Assembly (NCBI RefSeq): GCF_014873495.1
Contig: NZ_JADBGF010000001.1
Span: 6,634,001-6,698,000 of the forward strand
Length of the DNA stretch: 64,000 nucleotides
Source: Streptomyces stelliscabiei
GTDB taxonomy: Bacteria > Actinomycetota > Actinomycetes > Streptomycetales > Streptomycetaceae
Reading direction: 5' to 3'
The notes under the pieces were generated by a model. It was not told the origin of the DNA, made no database searches, and saw only the letters and a program-made list of their open reading frames with translations. The number at the start of each line of letters is the position of its first letter. Position 1 is the stretch's first letter. Below, piece after piece: positions 1 to 7,856 of the stretch. The translations under genes and the position numbers were made by a program.

Positions 1-687
1 CAGCCGCGGGAGATACGCCTCGACGGTGAAGCCGGGCACCATCCAGACGACCTTCTTCAGGAAGTGCACGACCGCGCCGATGTCATGGAACTCCATGCGG
101 AGCCGCTCGGCCCGCAGGTCCACGATCTCCAGCCCGGCCGCCTCGGCGTCGGCGCGCTCGTCGTCCGGGTGGCGGCCGCGCCGGGTCTCCTCGGGCAGCG
201 GCCCGGTGAAGTGCTCGACCAGCTCGAAGACACTGCGCGGCCCCACGTGCTGCGCGAAGTACGTGCCACCGGGTTCGAGGACCCGGGCGATCTCCGACCA
301 CGGCGGGCGTACCGGATGCCTGCTGGTGACCAGGCCGAACGCCCCGTCCGCGAACGGCAGCGGCGCGCCCTGCTCCACGGCCACCACCACCGCGCCCCGC
401 GGACGCAGAAGCGCGGTGGCCCTGGCGATGTTCGGCGGCCACCCCTCCGTGGCCACGGTCACCGCCGGGAACCGAGGAGCGGAGGCGAGCACCTCGCCGC
501 CCCCGGTGTCGATGTCCAGCGCCGCCGAGGCCCGCCCCAGCCGCTCACCCATCGCCCGCGCGTACCCCCACGACGGCCGGGCCTCGGTGGCCCGCCCCTC
601 GAACCACGAGAAGTCCCACCCGTCGGTGGGCACGGCATCGCCTTCGGCGACGAGGTCGTCGAAGGCGCGGGAGGAGAGGGAGGCCAT
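1..687 (-). CDS. Class I SAM-dependent methyltransferase, 3' end cut off by the window
   Basis: The reading frame opens at ATG (687) and stays open to base 1, giving 229 residues without a stop. The N-terminal part has the layout of a class I methyltransferase: a DIDTGGGE stretch near residues 61-68 is the glycine-rich SAM loop, and PFADGAFGLVTSRHP near residues 118-132 matches the motif II/III region of UbiE/Methyltransf_11 proteins. The C-terminal part (VVHFLKKVVWMVPGF) is also typical of this family. The substrate cannot be told. No co-transcribed neighbour is seen; the upstream side holds an interspersed repeat. Family assignment is solid, function is not. Confidence 0.8.
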   Translation of the reverse strand, partial: MASLSSRAFDDLVAEGDAVPTDGWDFSWFEGRATEARPSWGYARAMGERLGRASAALDIDTGGGEVLASAPRFPAVTVATEGWPPNIARATALLRPRGAVVVAVEQGAPLPFADGAFGLVTSRHPVRPPWSEIARVLEPGGTYFAQHVGPRSVFELVEHFTGPLPEETRRGRHPDDERADAEAAGLEIVDLRAERLRMEFHDIGAVVHFLKKVVWMVPGFTVEAYLPRL

Positions 688-744
688 GGGGATGGATTGT
701 GCCGAGGGGGAGCAGGGGCCGCGACCGATTTTCGGCGCCTGCCC

Positions 745-780
745 CCAGGGGCGCGGGGAACTGCGCGACCAGCCACGACC
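745..780. repeat. Streptomyces G+C-rich interspersed intergenic repeat, copy 1
   Basis: The core GGGGCGCGGGGAACTGCGCG (750-769), followed by ACCAGCCACGAC, lies between two unrelated genes. Two further copies lie at 21042-21168, one inverted. Such elements are scattered between genes in Streptomyces chromosomes. They usually sit just after gene ends and may act as weak terminators, but that role is an inference. Confidence 0.65.
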
Positions 781-847
781 GACCCGCGGCCGCCCGACCA
801 CCGAACCCCCGCATCCGTAGGCGACCCCGGGCCACCTCAACCCGCGC

Positions 848-1381
848 CTACTCGCAGAGCACCGCCTCCGCCTCCAACGTGACCCCGACCGCCTGGATCA
901 CCGCCGCGATCCGGAACGCCTCCTGCACCGTCTCCCGCCCGACCCCCGCCCGGCGGAGCGCCTGCTCGTGCGAGTCCAGACACGCCCCGCACGCGTTGAT
1001 CGCGGACACGGCGAACGCCCACAACTCGTAGTCGACCCGGTCCACCCCGGGATCGCCGACGACCTTCATCCGCAGCCCCGTCCGCAGATCGCCGTACGCG
1101 TGGTCGGAGAGCAGATGCCGCGTCCGGAAGAAGACGTTGCTCAACGCCATCGTCGCGGCGGCCGACTTCGCCGCGGTGTACGCCTCGGGCGACAGCCGCG
1201 CCCTCGCCTCCGGCGCCAGCTCGCGCAGCACCCGTGCCGAGCGCGAGGCGATCGCCGTGGCCAGCACGGTCCCCCACAGCCGCTGCTCCGACAGCTCGGA
1301 GTCGCCGAGGACGGCATCCAGGTTCCGGCGCAGATCCTTCGCGTACTCCGGAATCGCGGACCTCAAGGTGTCGAGCGACAT
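848..1381 (-). CDS. ahpD: Alkyl hydroperoxide reductase AhpD (177 aa)
   Basis: AhpD is a CxxC thiol reductase that recycles the peroxiredoxin AhpC using lipoyl-dependent electrons in actinobacteria. The protein has the usual length of about 175 residues and the catalytic CGACLDSH motif near residues 131-138, in which the two Cys and the downstream His form the active site. It starts with MSLDTLRSAIPEYAKDLRRNL, typical of streptomycete AhpD. In many actinobacteria ahpD follows ahpC and oxyR. Here neither is adjacent, because the next gene upstream is an ABC permease, so its AhpC partner must be elsewhere. Assignment is confident. Confidence 0.93.
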   Translation of the reverse strand: MSLDTLRSAIPEYAKDLRRNLDAVLGDSELSEQRLWGTVLATAIASRSARVLRELAPEARARLSPEAYTAAKSAAATMALSNVFFRTRHLLSDHAYGDLRTGLRMKVVGDPGVDRVDYELWAFAVSAINACGACLDSHEQALRRAGVGRETVQEAFRIAAVIQAVGVTLEAEAVLCE

Positions 1382-1454
1382 GGCGTCCTCACTCCCGGGC
1401 GGGCGGCTGACGGGGTCCAGTGTGGCGGTGCCGCGGGGCCGGCGCGGCCCCGGC

Positions 1455-3812
1455 CTACTCCGTACGCAGCCCCTCCGGCCGCATGAGCCGCACCAGCGGC
1501 GGCATGCTCAGGGCCGTGACCAGCAGGACGACGCCCGCGCCGATGCCCGTCATCGACAGCACCCCCGACCAGTCGACGGCCACCGGGAAGCCCGTCATCT
1601 TCAGCAGTACCGCTCCCAGGGCCAGTCCGACCGACGAGGCCAGGACGAGGCCCAGCGTGATCGGGATCGCCGTCTGCCACAGCACGGACAGACCGAGCGT
1701 GCGGCGCCGGGTGCCGAAGGCGACCAGGGCCGACAGCAGCTTCCTGCGTTCGCGCAGCTGCTCCAGCTGGGAGACCAGGAGGCTCGCGCCGATGAGGACG
1801 AGCACGGCGGAGGCGCCGACGAGCAGACCGGTGCGGATGTCCGTGAACTGGTCCAGTCGTCGGGTCGACTCCCACTCCCAGGTCCGGATCAGCGGATCGA
1901 CGGCGACGGCGGCGTTGCGCACCTCGTCGAGCGCGTTCGGGACCGTGGGATCGGTGCGGACGTAGACGGTGCTGGAGAGTTCGTCCCCGACCTTCGCGGG
2001 CAGGGCACCGCGGGTCGCCAGCAGCCCCTCCATGCCCATCCGCAGCGGGTCGGGCCGCTGGGACACCTGCCGCACCTCGGCCGGCAACTTCCAGGCGATC
2101 TCGGCTCCCGGGTCGGCCCCGCTGAAGGACGGGTCGAAGTACAACGTCTTGCCCGGGACACCGAACCGCGCCACGTCGGCGTCCCTGACCCTCTTGGGAG
2201 TCTTCATCACGAAGACGTCACCGTCCCGGCACGAGGAGATCGTGGCGAGTTCGCGCAGCGCGGCGCAGTCGCCGACGGTCACCCCCATCCATGCGTCGGG
2301 GTCCTTGGCGGTGGGGGAGGCCTCTGCGGTGGAGAGCACGGCGGTGGCCTCGGCCCCCTTGGCCCGCTTCAGCTCCTTGCCGGCGACGCTCACGGGGAGG
2401 TCGTCCGGCAGCGTCAGCTCCATCTGGGTCCGCGTGACGTCCATGCCGGTCGACTCGGTGTACCTGCCCTCGACGCCGGCGAACAGCATCTGCAGGGCGA
2501 TCGCGCCGGCCACCGCCACCGCGATGCCGTTGACCATGCGGGCCGCCGATCCGCTGCTCAGCTGGAGCCTGCGGACGGCCAGTTGCCAGGAGACGCCGCC
2601 GGAGCCCAGCCGGGCGACGAACGCCTCGACGATCCACGGCAGCAGCGCGGTGATGCCGAACAGCAGCAGGACGACACCGCCGGTCACCATGTACTCGTTG
2701 AACTCCCCGTTCCCCGAGCCCTGGCCGATCATCGGGTAGAGCAGGGCGAGGCCGCCGAGCGGCGGCAGCAGCCGCCACCAGAGCCTGCGGCGCGCGGGCC
2801 TGGCCGTGCGGACCACACCGAGCGGTTCGATGACGACACCGCGCAGCGCGAACAGGGTGACGAGGACGGCCGCCGCCGGCACCGCGAACGCCACCAGCAG
2901 GGCGAGCGCGGGGGAGGGGTCGAGGTAGCTCGGGAACACACTGACGTCGAACACCTCGACGGAGCCGATGGCCTGGCGGCCGAGCAGGAAGAAGCAGGTA
3001 CCGAAGACCAGCCCCAGCACGGCACCCGAGAGCGCCTCGCCCGCCGCGATCCTCCGCGTCATCCGCCCGTCGGAGCCGACCAGCCGCAGCGCCGCCAGCC
3101 TGCGGTCGCGCCGCTCGCCACCGAACCGTACGGCCGTGGCGATGAAGACGGCGACCGGCATCAGCAGCACCACGAAGACGACCAGCGTGAGCAGCAGCAG
3201 GATCGGGTCCATCTCCTCCTGCGGCTGATCGGTCGTACCGAACCGGTCGATCCGTGCCACCACGGAGCCGTCGAGCCGTCGCGCGAGTCCGTCGGCTCCG
3301 GCGTAGTAGGCGAGTTCACCCGGACCGATCAGCCCGCTCTCGCCGATGGTGCCCACCGTCCGGTAGCGCAGCCGGTCGCGCAGGAGTTCCCCGGCGTCCG
3401 ACGTCAACAGGTCGGCGAGGGCCGGGGAGACGACCATCTCGCCCGGTGCGGGGAACTTCGCGAGTCCCGGCGGCGGCTGCGCGTCCGCGCCCTCCTGTTC
3501 GAGGAGCCGTCCCCGGATCTCCTGGTGCTGGTACTCGGTGTCGGTGTCGCCGACGAGCAGGGTCCTGTCGGTCGGCTTGGAGCGGGCGTTGTCCTCCAGG
3601 TAGCCGATGCCCCGGTCCTGCCGGGCGTCCTCACGGGCTCCCCGGGTATCCAGCGCGTTCGGTATCGCCGTGGTGAGCAGCAGCAGAGCCACCCCGAGTC
3701 CGACGCCCGCCGCCGTGAGCAGGGCGCGCACCCAGCCCTCACGGCCCCCGGTGAAGGCGAACCGGGCCCCCATGGCCAGGTCCCGGTACCACTGGCGCAC
3801 GGTGGCGCTCAT
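1455..3812 (-). CDS. ABC transporter permease, FtsX/MacB-like (785 aa)
   Basis: Integral membrane component of an ABC exporter of the FtsX type. Two FtsX-like cores are visible. One has membrane segments near residues 190-360 after a long extracytoplasmic loop; the other is near residues 640-780 and ends with a VLLVTALSMPPLVRLMRPEGLRTE tail typical of these permeases. An N-terminal membrane anchor (VRALLTAAGVGLGVALLLLT) precedes the first loop. It overlaps the ATPase gene by 4 bases and sits in one operon with it and a PadR regulator. Such PadR-controlled MacB-like exporters often handle peptides, antibiotics or lipids; the substrate here is unknown. Confidence 0.88.
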   Translation of the reverse strand: MSATVRQWYRDLAMGARFAFTGGREGWVRALLTAAGVGLGVALLLLTTAIPNALDTRGAREDARQDRGIGYLEDNARSKPTDRTLLVGDTDTEYQHQEIRGRLLEQEGADAQPPPGLAKFPAPGEMVVSPALADLLTSDAGELLRDRLRYRTVGTIGESGLIGPGELAYYAGADGLARRLDGSVVARIDRFGTTDQPQEEMDPILLLLTLVVFVVLLMPVAVFIATAVRFGGERRDRRLAALRLVGSDGRMTRRIAAGEALSGAVLGLVFGTCFFLLGRQAIGSVEVFDVSVFPSYLDPSPALALLVAFAVPAAAVLVTLFALRGVVIEPLGVVRTARPARRRLWWRLLPPLGGLALLYPMIGQGSGNGEFNEYMVTGGVVLLLFGITALLPWIVEAFVARLGSGGVSWQLAVRRLQLSSGSAARMVNGIAVAVAGAIALQMLFAGVEGRYTESTGMDVTRTQMELTLPDDLPVSVAGKELKRAKGAEATAVLSTAEASPTAKDPDAWMGVTVGDCAALRELATISSCRDGDVFVMKTPKRVRDADVARFGVPGKTLYFDPSFSGADPGAEIAWKLPAEVRQVSQRPDPLRMGMEGLLATRGALPAKVGDELSSTVYVRTDPTVPNALDEVRNAAVAVDPLIRTWEWESTRRLDQFTDIRTGLLVGASAVLVLIGASLLVSQLEQLRERRKLLSALVAFGTRRRTLGLSVLWQTAIPITLGLVLASSVGLALGAVLLKMTGFPVAVDWSGVLSMTGIGAGVVLLVTALSMPPLVRLMRPEGLRTE

Positions 3813-4495
3813 ACGACGCGCTCCATGTCCCGTGACTTCCCGTCCCGTACGACGATCTCGCGGTCCGAGTACGCGGCCACCCGCGCCTCGTGCGTGACGA
3901 GGACGACAGCGGCGTTGGTCGACCGGGCGGCCTCGGTGAGCAGTTCCATCACGCGCTCGCCGTTGAGCGAGTCGAGCGCGCCGGTGGGCTCGTCCGCGAA
4001 CAGCAACCGGGGATTGGTGACCAGCGCACGCGCCACGGCGACCCGCTGGCCCTGACCACCGGAGACCTCACCGGGACGCTTGCGGGCGAGGTCGTCGACC
4101 TCCAGGCGCTCCATCCAGCCGAGGGCGGTCCGCTCGGACTCCTTGCGGGAGCCGCCGTTCAGCCGCAGCGGCAGCGCCACGTTCTCCACGCACGTCAGTT
4201 CCGGCACGAGCTGGCCGAACTGGAAGACGAATCCGAACTCGCTGCGCCGCAGCGCGCTGCGTTCGGTGTCGTTCATGGTGGCCATCTCGCGGCCGTTGTA
4301 CGTGATCGAGCCCGAGTCGGGCTGCACGATCCCGGCGAGGCAGTGCAGCAGCGTCGACTTGCCGGAGCCGGAGGGGCCCATCACCGCGACGACCTCGCCG
4401 GGGTGGATGGAGAACCCTGCGCCGTCCAGGGCGTCGGTCGGCCCGTACGCCTTGCGCAGATCGGTCGCCACGAGCAGGGAGCCGGCGGGGGTCAT
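3809..4495 (-). CDS. ABC transporter ATP-binding protein (228 aa)
   Basis: ATPase partner of the adjacent FtsX-type permease. The order of motifs is complete: Walker A GPSGSGKST near residue 44, Q-loop FVFQFGQL, signature VSGGQGQRVAVARAL, Walker B LLFADEPTGALD and H-loop VTHE. ATG at 4495 is chosen because it overlaps the TGA of the upstream padR gene (ATGA) and because the homologous sequence begins there; the open frame extends further upstream only as an artefact of the overlapping padR frame. Belongs to the LolD/MacB-type subfamily of lipoprotein/peptide exporters. Confidence 0.93.
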   Translation of the reverse strand: MTPAGSLLVATDLRKAYGPTDALDGAGFSIHPGEVVAVMGPSGSGKSTLLHCLAGIVQPDSGSITYNGREMATMNDTERSALRRSEFGFVFQFGQLVPELTCVENVALPLRLNGGSRKESERTALGWMERLEVDDLARKRPGEVSGGQGQRVAVARALVTNPRLLFADEPTGALDSLNGERVMELLTEAARSTNAAVVLVTHEARVAAYSDREIVVRDGKSRDMERVV

Positions 4496-5019
4496 CGGCG
4501 GACCACCGCCTCGGCCAGTTTGCCCAGTCGGGCGGCGGTCAGCTCCAGCCATCGCAGATCGGCCTCCAGGTGGAACAGGGCGTGGTCGCAGATCAGCTGA
4601 TCGGCCAGGTCGCCCTTGCGCTTGCGGTCGGTGAGGATGCGCATCATGCGCAGGTGTTCGGAACGCTGGGTGTCGAGGATGTCGGCCGCGTTCCGGTCGG
4701 TGAGCAGGGCGAGGACGACCTTCGTGTAGAGGGTCGACTGCAGATACGGCTCGGGCTTCTCGGGCGTCGCGAGCCACCGCTGGACATCCGTGATGCCCGC
4801 CTCGGTGATGGCGTACCGCTTGCGCTCGGGTCCGCCGCCGGGTTCGATGCCGTCGACCTCGACGAGGCCGTTCTTCAGCAGGCGCGACATCGTCGAGTAG
4901 ACCTGGCCGTAGTGCAGCGGCCGGTCGTGACCGAACTTCTCGTCGAAGGCCCGCTTCAGGTCGTAACCGTGGCGGGGCCCGGACTCCAGGAGTCCCAGGA
5001 GAGTGTGACCGATGGACAT
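4492..5019 (-). CDS. PadR family transcriptional regulator (175 aa)
   Basis: First gene of the exporter operon. The N-terminal winged helix starts MSIGHTLLGLLESGPRHGYD, the hallmark of PadR proteins, and is followed by the recognition-helix and wing region (YGQVYSTMSRLLKNGLVE). The C-terminal half is the helical dimerisation domain of the Vir/AphA type. ATG at 5019 is chosen over an upstream in-frame start because the conserved N-terminus begins there. A dyad operator-like region lies directly upstream, suggesting autorepression and control of the exporter by an inducing ligand, as in other PadR systems. Confidence 0.92.
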   Translation of the reverse strand: MSIGHTLLGLLESGPRHGYDLKRAFDEKFGHDRPLHYGQVYSTMSRLLKNGLVEVDGIEPGGGPERKRYAITEAGITDVQRWLATPEKPEPYLQSTLYTKVVLALLTDRNAADILDTQRSEHLRMMRILTDRKRKGDLADQLICDHALFHLEADLRWLELTAARLGKLAEAVVRR

Positions 5020-5028
5020 GAGCACGAC

Positions 5029-5071
5029 TGTACACAGTGGGTATACACCGCACGTATACATGCTGTGTATA
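5029..5071. promoter_or_regulatory. Likely PadR operator / padR promoter region
   Basis: Ten to fifty bases upstream of padR lies an AT-rich dyad in otherwise GC-rich DNA. TATACAC (5042-5048) is mirrored by GTGTATA (5065-5071), and GTATAC occurs at 5041-5046 and again at 5054-5059. Overlapping TGTACAC/GTATAC elements extend to about 5029. PadR proteins usually bind such dyads over their own promoters. Binding is inferred from position and symmetry. Confidence 0.6.
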
Positions 5072-5352
5072 GGTCGCCATCGGGCGTGGAGGGGCGCAGG
5101 TCAGGGCCGATTGTCACGGTTCTGTCACCGGGATCGTCGCCAACTCCTGCGTCTGGTGGGGCAACCATCCGGCCTGTTGGAACGTCCGTTCCGGTGGGAT
5201 GAGGTCTGCGACACGCGTGGCCGCGTGCGCATTGTCACGCCACCACAGAGCGGACCGACTCCCTCTTGCCACAGTCCTCGGTGTTAGCTTGCTGAGCTGA
5301 CAACACCCGAGTGACGTATGAGACCGAGAAGAAGTCGGAGCGGACCGGAGCC

Positions 5353-7734
5353 ATGGGACGAGCGGAAGAAAGACGAGCGCGGCAGCGCGGCGGTCGCCGC
5401 GCGGCGCCCCAGCGCTCGTCCGGGAGCGAAGCGGGGACGACGGCCGTCATAGCCCCGCCCGAGGGCGGCGGCCGGGCGGCCGCCAGAGCGGCGGCCAAGG
5501 GCGGCGGCAAGAAGAAGCAGCAGAAGAAGAGCTTCCTGCGCCGTCTCTTCACCTGGAAGAAGATCCTCGGCACGTTCTTCGGCGTCTGCCTGCTCGGCAT
5601 GGGTGCCTTCGTCGTGCTCTACATGTCGATCGACATTCCGAAGGGGAACCCGCAGGCGACCCAGGAGAGCAACGTCTACAAGTTCTCCGGTTCCAACGGC
5701 AAGGTCTTCGCCCGCACCGGCAACACCAACCGCGAGATCGTCGAACTCGCGGATGTCCCCAAGAAGGTCCAGCTGACCTTCGTCGCCGCCGAGAACAAGT
5801 CCTTCTACACGGACCCCGGCGTCGACCTCAAGGGCATGGCCCGCGGCGTGATCAACACCCTGTCCGGCAAGGGCAAGCAGGGCGGTTCGACGATCACCCA
5901 GCAGTACGTCAAGAACTACTACCTGACGTCCGACCAGACCGTCACCCGCAAGCTCAACGAGCTGGTCATCTCCCTGAAGCTGGAGCGTGACAAGAGCAAG
6001 GACTACATCCTCGCGGGCTACATCAACACCAGCTTCTACGGCCGTAGCGCCTGGGGCATCCAGGCCGCCGCCCAGGCCTACTACCGCAAGGACGCCAAGG
6101 ACCTCGACGTCGAAGAGGGCGCCTACCTCGCCGCGCTGCTCCAGGCCCCCAGCCAGTACGACCTGGCCACCGCCACCCCGACCGGCAAGAAGCTGGTCAC
6201 GGCGCGGTGGAACTACGTCCTGGACAACATGGTCAAGATGAAGAAGCTGTCCGCCTCGGAGCGCGCGGGCATGAAGCTCCCCAAGCCGAAGCCGCCCCAG
6301 GCAGCCCCCGACATGGCGGGCCAGAACGGCTACCTCGTCGAGGCCGCCAACAACCAGCTGGCCAGGCAGCTCGTGGCCGACGGCACGGCGGAGGACGTCG
6401 AGGACGCCAGGACGAAGATCGAGGCGGGTGGCTGGACCATCACGCTGAACATCAACGCCAAGAAGCAGGCCGCGCTGGAGAAGGCCGTCAAGCAGCGCCT
6501 CACCAGCAAGCTCGACCCGAAGAAGCGCAAGGTCGACAAGTACATCCAGGCCGGCGCCGTCTCGGTGGACCCGAAGACCGGCAAGGTCGTCGCCATGTAC
6601 GGCGGTGTCGACTACGTGAAGCACTTCACGAACAACGCGATGCGCCGGGACTACCAGCCCGCCTCCACCTTCAAGCCGGTCATCCTCGCCGCGGCCGTCG
6701 ACGAGGACGCCGAGACGCAGGACGGCGACCCGATCACCGCCAGCACGGTCTACGACGGTGACAGCAGGCACAAAGTCATGGACGACGGCACCGCGGTCGG
6801 CTTCAACCCGCCGAACGAGGACAACGTCGACTACGGCGACGTCACCGTCCAGACCGCCATGAACAAGTCCATCAACTCCGTCTTCGCGCAGATGGGCGTC
6901 GACGTGGGCATGGAGAAGGTCATGGAGGTCGCCGGGAAGCTCGGCATGGACACCGAGGGCATGCAGGCGGTCCCCGCCCAGACCCTGGGCTCCATGGGCG
7001 CCAGCCCGCTGGAGATGGCCGGCATCTACGCCACGCTCGACAACCACGGCAAGAAGGTCACCCCGACCATCATCGCCTCGGCCACGCACCGGGACGGCGA
7101 GGTCGAATTCCCCAGTCCGATCGGTGAGCAGGTCATCACCCCCGAGGCCGCCGACACGGTCACCTCGGTCCTCACCGGCGTGGTCGACGACGGTACGGCC
7201 AAGACCTCCGTCCGCGACAACCCGGCCCGCAACGGCCAGCAGGTCGCCGGCAAGACGGGTACCTCCGACGAGAACCGCTCCGCCTGGTTCACCGGCTACA
7301 CCCCGAACCTCGTGACCTCCGTCGGCCTCTTCGGCGAGGACATGAGCAAGAACGGCAAGCACGTCTCGATGTACAACGCCGTCGGCGTCCCCCGGGTCAA
7401 CGGCGGTGGCTTCCCGGCCCAGATCTGGGCCACGTACACCTTCGGTGTCATGGGCAAGCCCGCCAAGTTCGACCTGGACACCAAGCAGGGTGCCGCGGTC
7501 GCGCCCACCGAGTCGCCGACCCCCTCGCAGACCCCGAGCGAGACCCCGTCCGAGACCCCCAGCAGCGAGCCGCCGACGTCCTCCAAGCCTCCGACGGCCT
7601 CGGAGTCGCCCTCGCAGTCGCCCCCGGAGTCGCCCCCGGAGTCGAGCCCGCAGGAGACCCCGTCGGGGACCCCGTCGGACGACGGCGGCATCGAGTTCCC
7701 GCCGGATCCCAAGGATCCACAGGTGGACGACTAG
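5353..7734 (+). CDS. Class A penicillin-binding protein, transglycosylase/transpeptidase (793 aa)
   Basis: Bifunctional peptidoglycan synthase. It has a Lys/Arg-rich cytoplasmic N-terminus, one membrane anchor (ILGTFFGVCLLGMGAFVVLY), then a GT51 glycosyltransferase domain with the EDKSFY-like AAENKSFY and the GGSTITQQYVKNYY signature. The C-terminal transpeptidase has the SxxK serine motif ASTFKP, an SxN-type motif (NKSINSVF region) and KTGT. The tail, from about residue 720, is a long Pro/Ser/Thr/Glu low-complexity extension, usual for streptomycete PBPs and probably extracellular. ATG 5353 is chosen; an in-frame GTG at 5311 would add 14 residues and cannot be excluded. Confidence 0.93.
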   Translation: MGRAEERRARQRGGRRAAPQRSSGSEAGTTAVIAPPEGGGRAAARAAAKGGGKKKQQKKSFLRRLFTWKKILGTFFGVCLLGMGAFVVLYMSIDIPKGNPQATQESNVYKFSGSNGKVFARTGNTNREIVELADVPKKVQLTFVAAENKSFYTDPGVDLKGMARGVINTLSGKGKQGGSTITQQYVKNYYLTSDQTVTRKLNELVISLKLERDKSKDYILAGYINTSFYGRSAWGIQAAAQAYYRKDAKDLDVEEGAYLAALLQAPSQYDLATATPTGKKLVTARWNYVLDNMVKMKKLSASERAGMKLPKPKPPQAAPDMAGQNGYLVEAANNQLARQLVADGTAEDVEDARTKIEAGGWTITLNINAKKQAALEKAVKQRLTSKLDPKKRKVDKYIQAGAVSVDPKTGKVVAMYGGVDYVKHFTNNAMRRDYQPASTFKPVILAAAVDEDAETQDGDPITASTVYDGDSRHKVMDDGTAVGFNPPNEDNVDYGDVTVQTAMNKSINSVFAQMGVDVGMEKVMEVAGKLGMDTEGMQAVPAQTLGSMGASPLEMAGIYATLDNHGKKVTPTIIASATHRDGEVEFPSPIGEQVITPEAADTVTSVLTGVVDDGTAKTSVRDNPARNGQQVAGKTGTSDENRSAWFTGYTPNLVTSVGLFGEDMSKNGKHVSMYNAVGVPRVNGGGFPAQIWATYTFGVMGKPAKFDLDTKQGAAVAPTESPTPSQTPSETPSETPSSEPPTSSKPPTASESPSQSPPESPPESSPQETPSGTPSDDGGIEFPPDPKDPQVDD

Positions 7735-7749
7735 CGCACGTGACAGGCG

Positions 7750-7782
7750 AAGGGCGCCCGGTGAAAATCACCGGGCGCCCTT
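7750..7782 (+). terminator. Rho-independent-type terminator after the PBP gene
   Basis: A perfect 15-bp stem (7750-7764 with 7768-7782) closes on a 3-base loop, AAA, and is followed by only a short T stretch. It lies 16 bases past the PBP stop codon and faces the end of the convergent phosphatase gene, so it may work in both directions. Confidence 0.85.
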
Positions 7783-7856
7783 TCGTGTGTGCCCTCACGA
7801 GGCTCGTGTGTGCCTTCGAGAGGCGCGGGGCCGCGACCTGCGCGGCCGTTGAGCGC

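Noticed and set aside
1137..4055. 972-residue plus-strand open frame
   Set aside because: It runs antisense to the ABC permease and ATPase; composition is an antisense GC artefact.
5284..7362. 692-residue minus-strand open frame
   Set aside because: Antisense shadow of the PBP gene, rich in Gly/Val/Asp with no family features.
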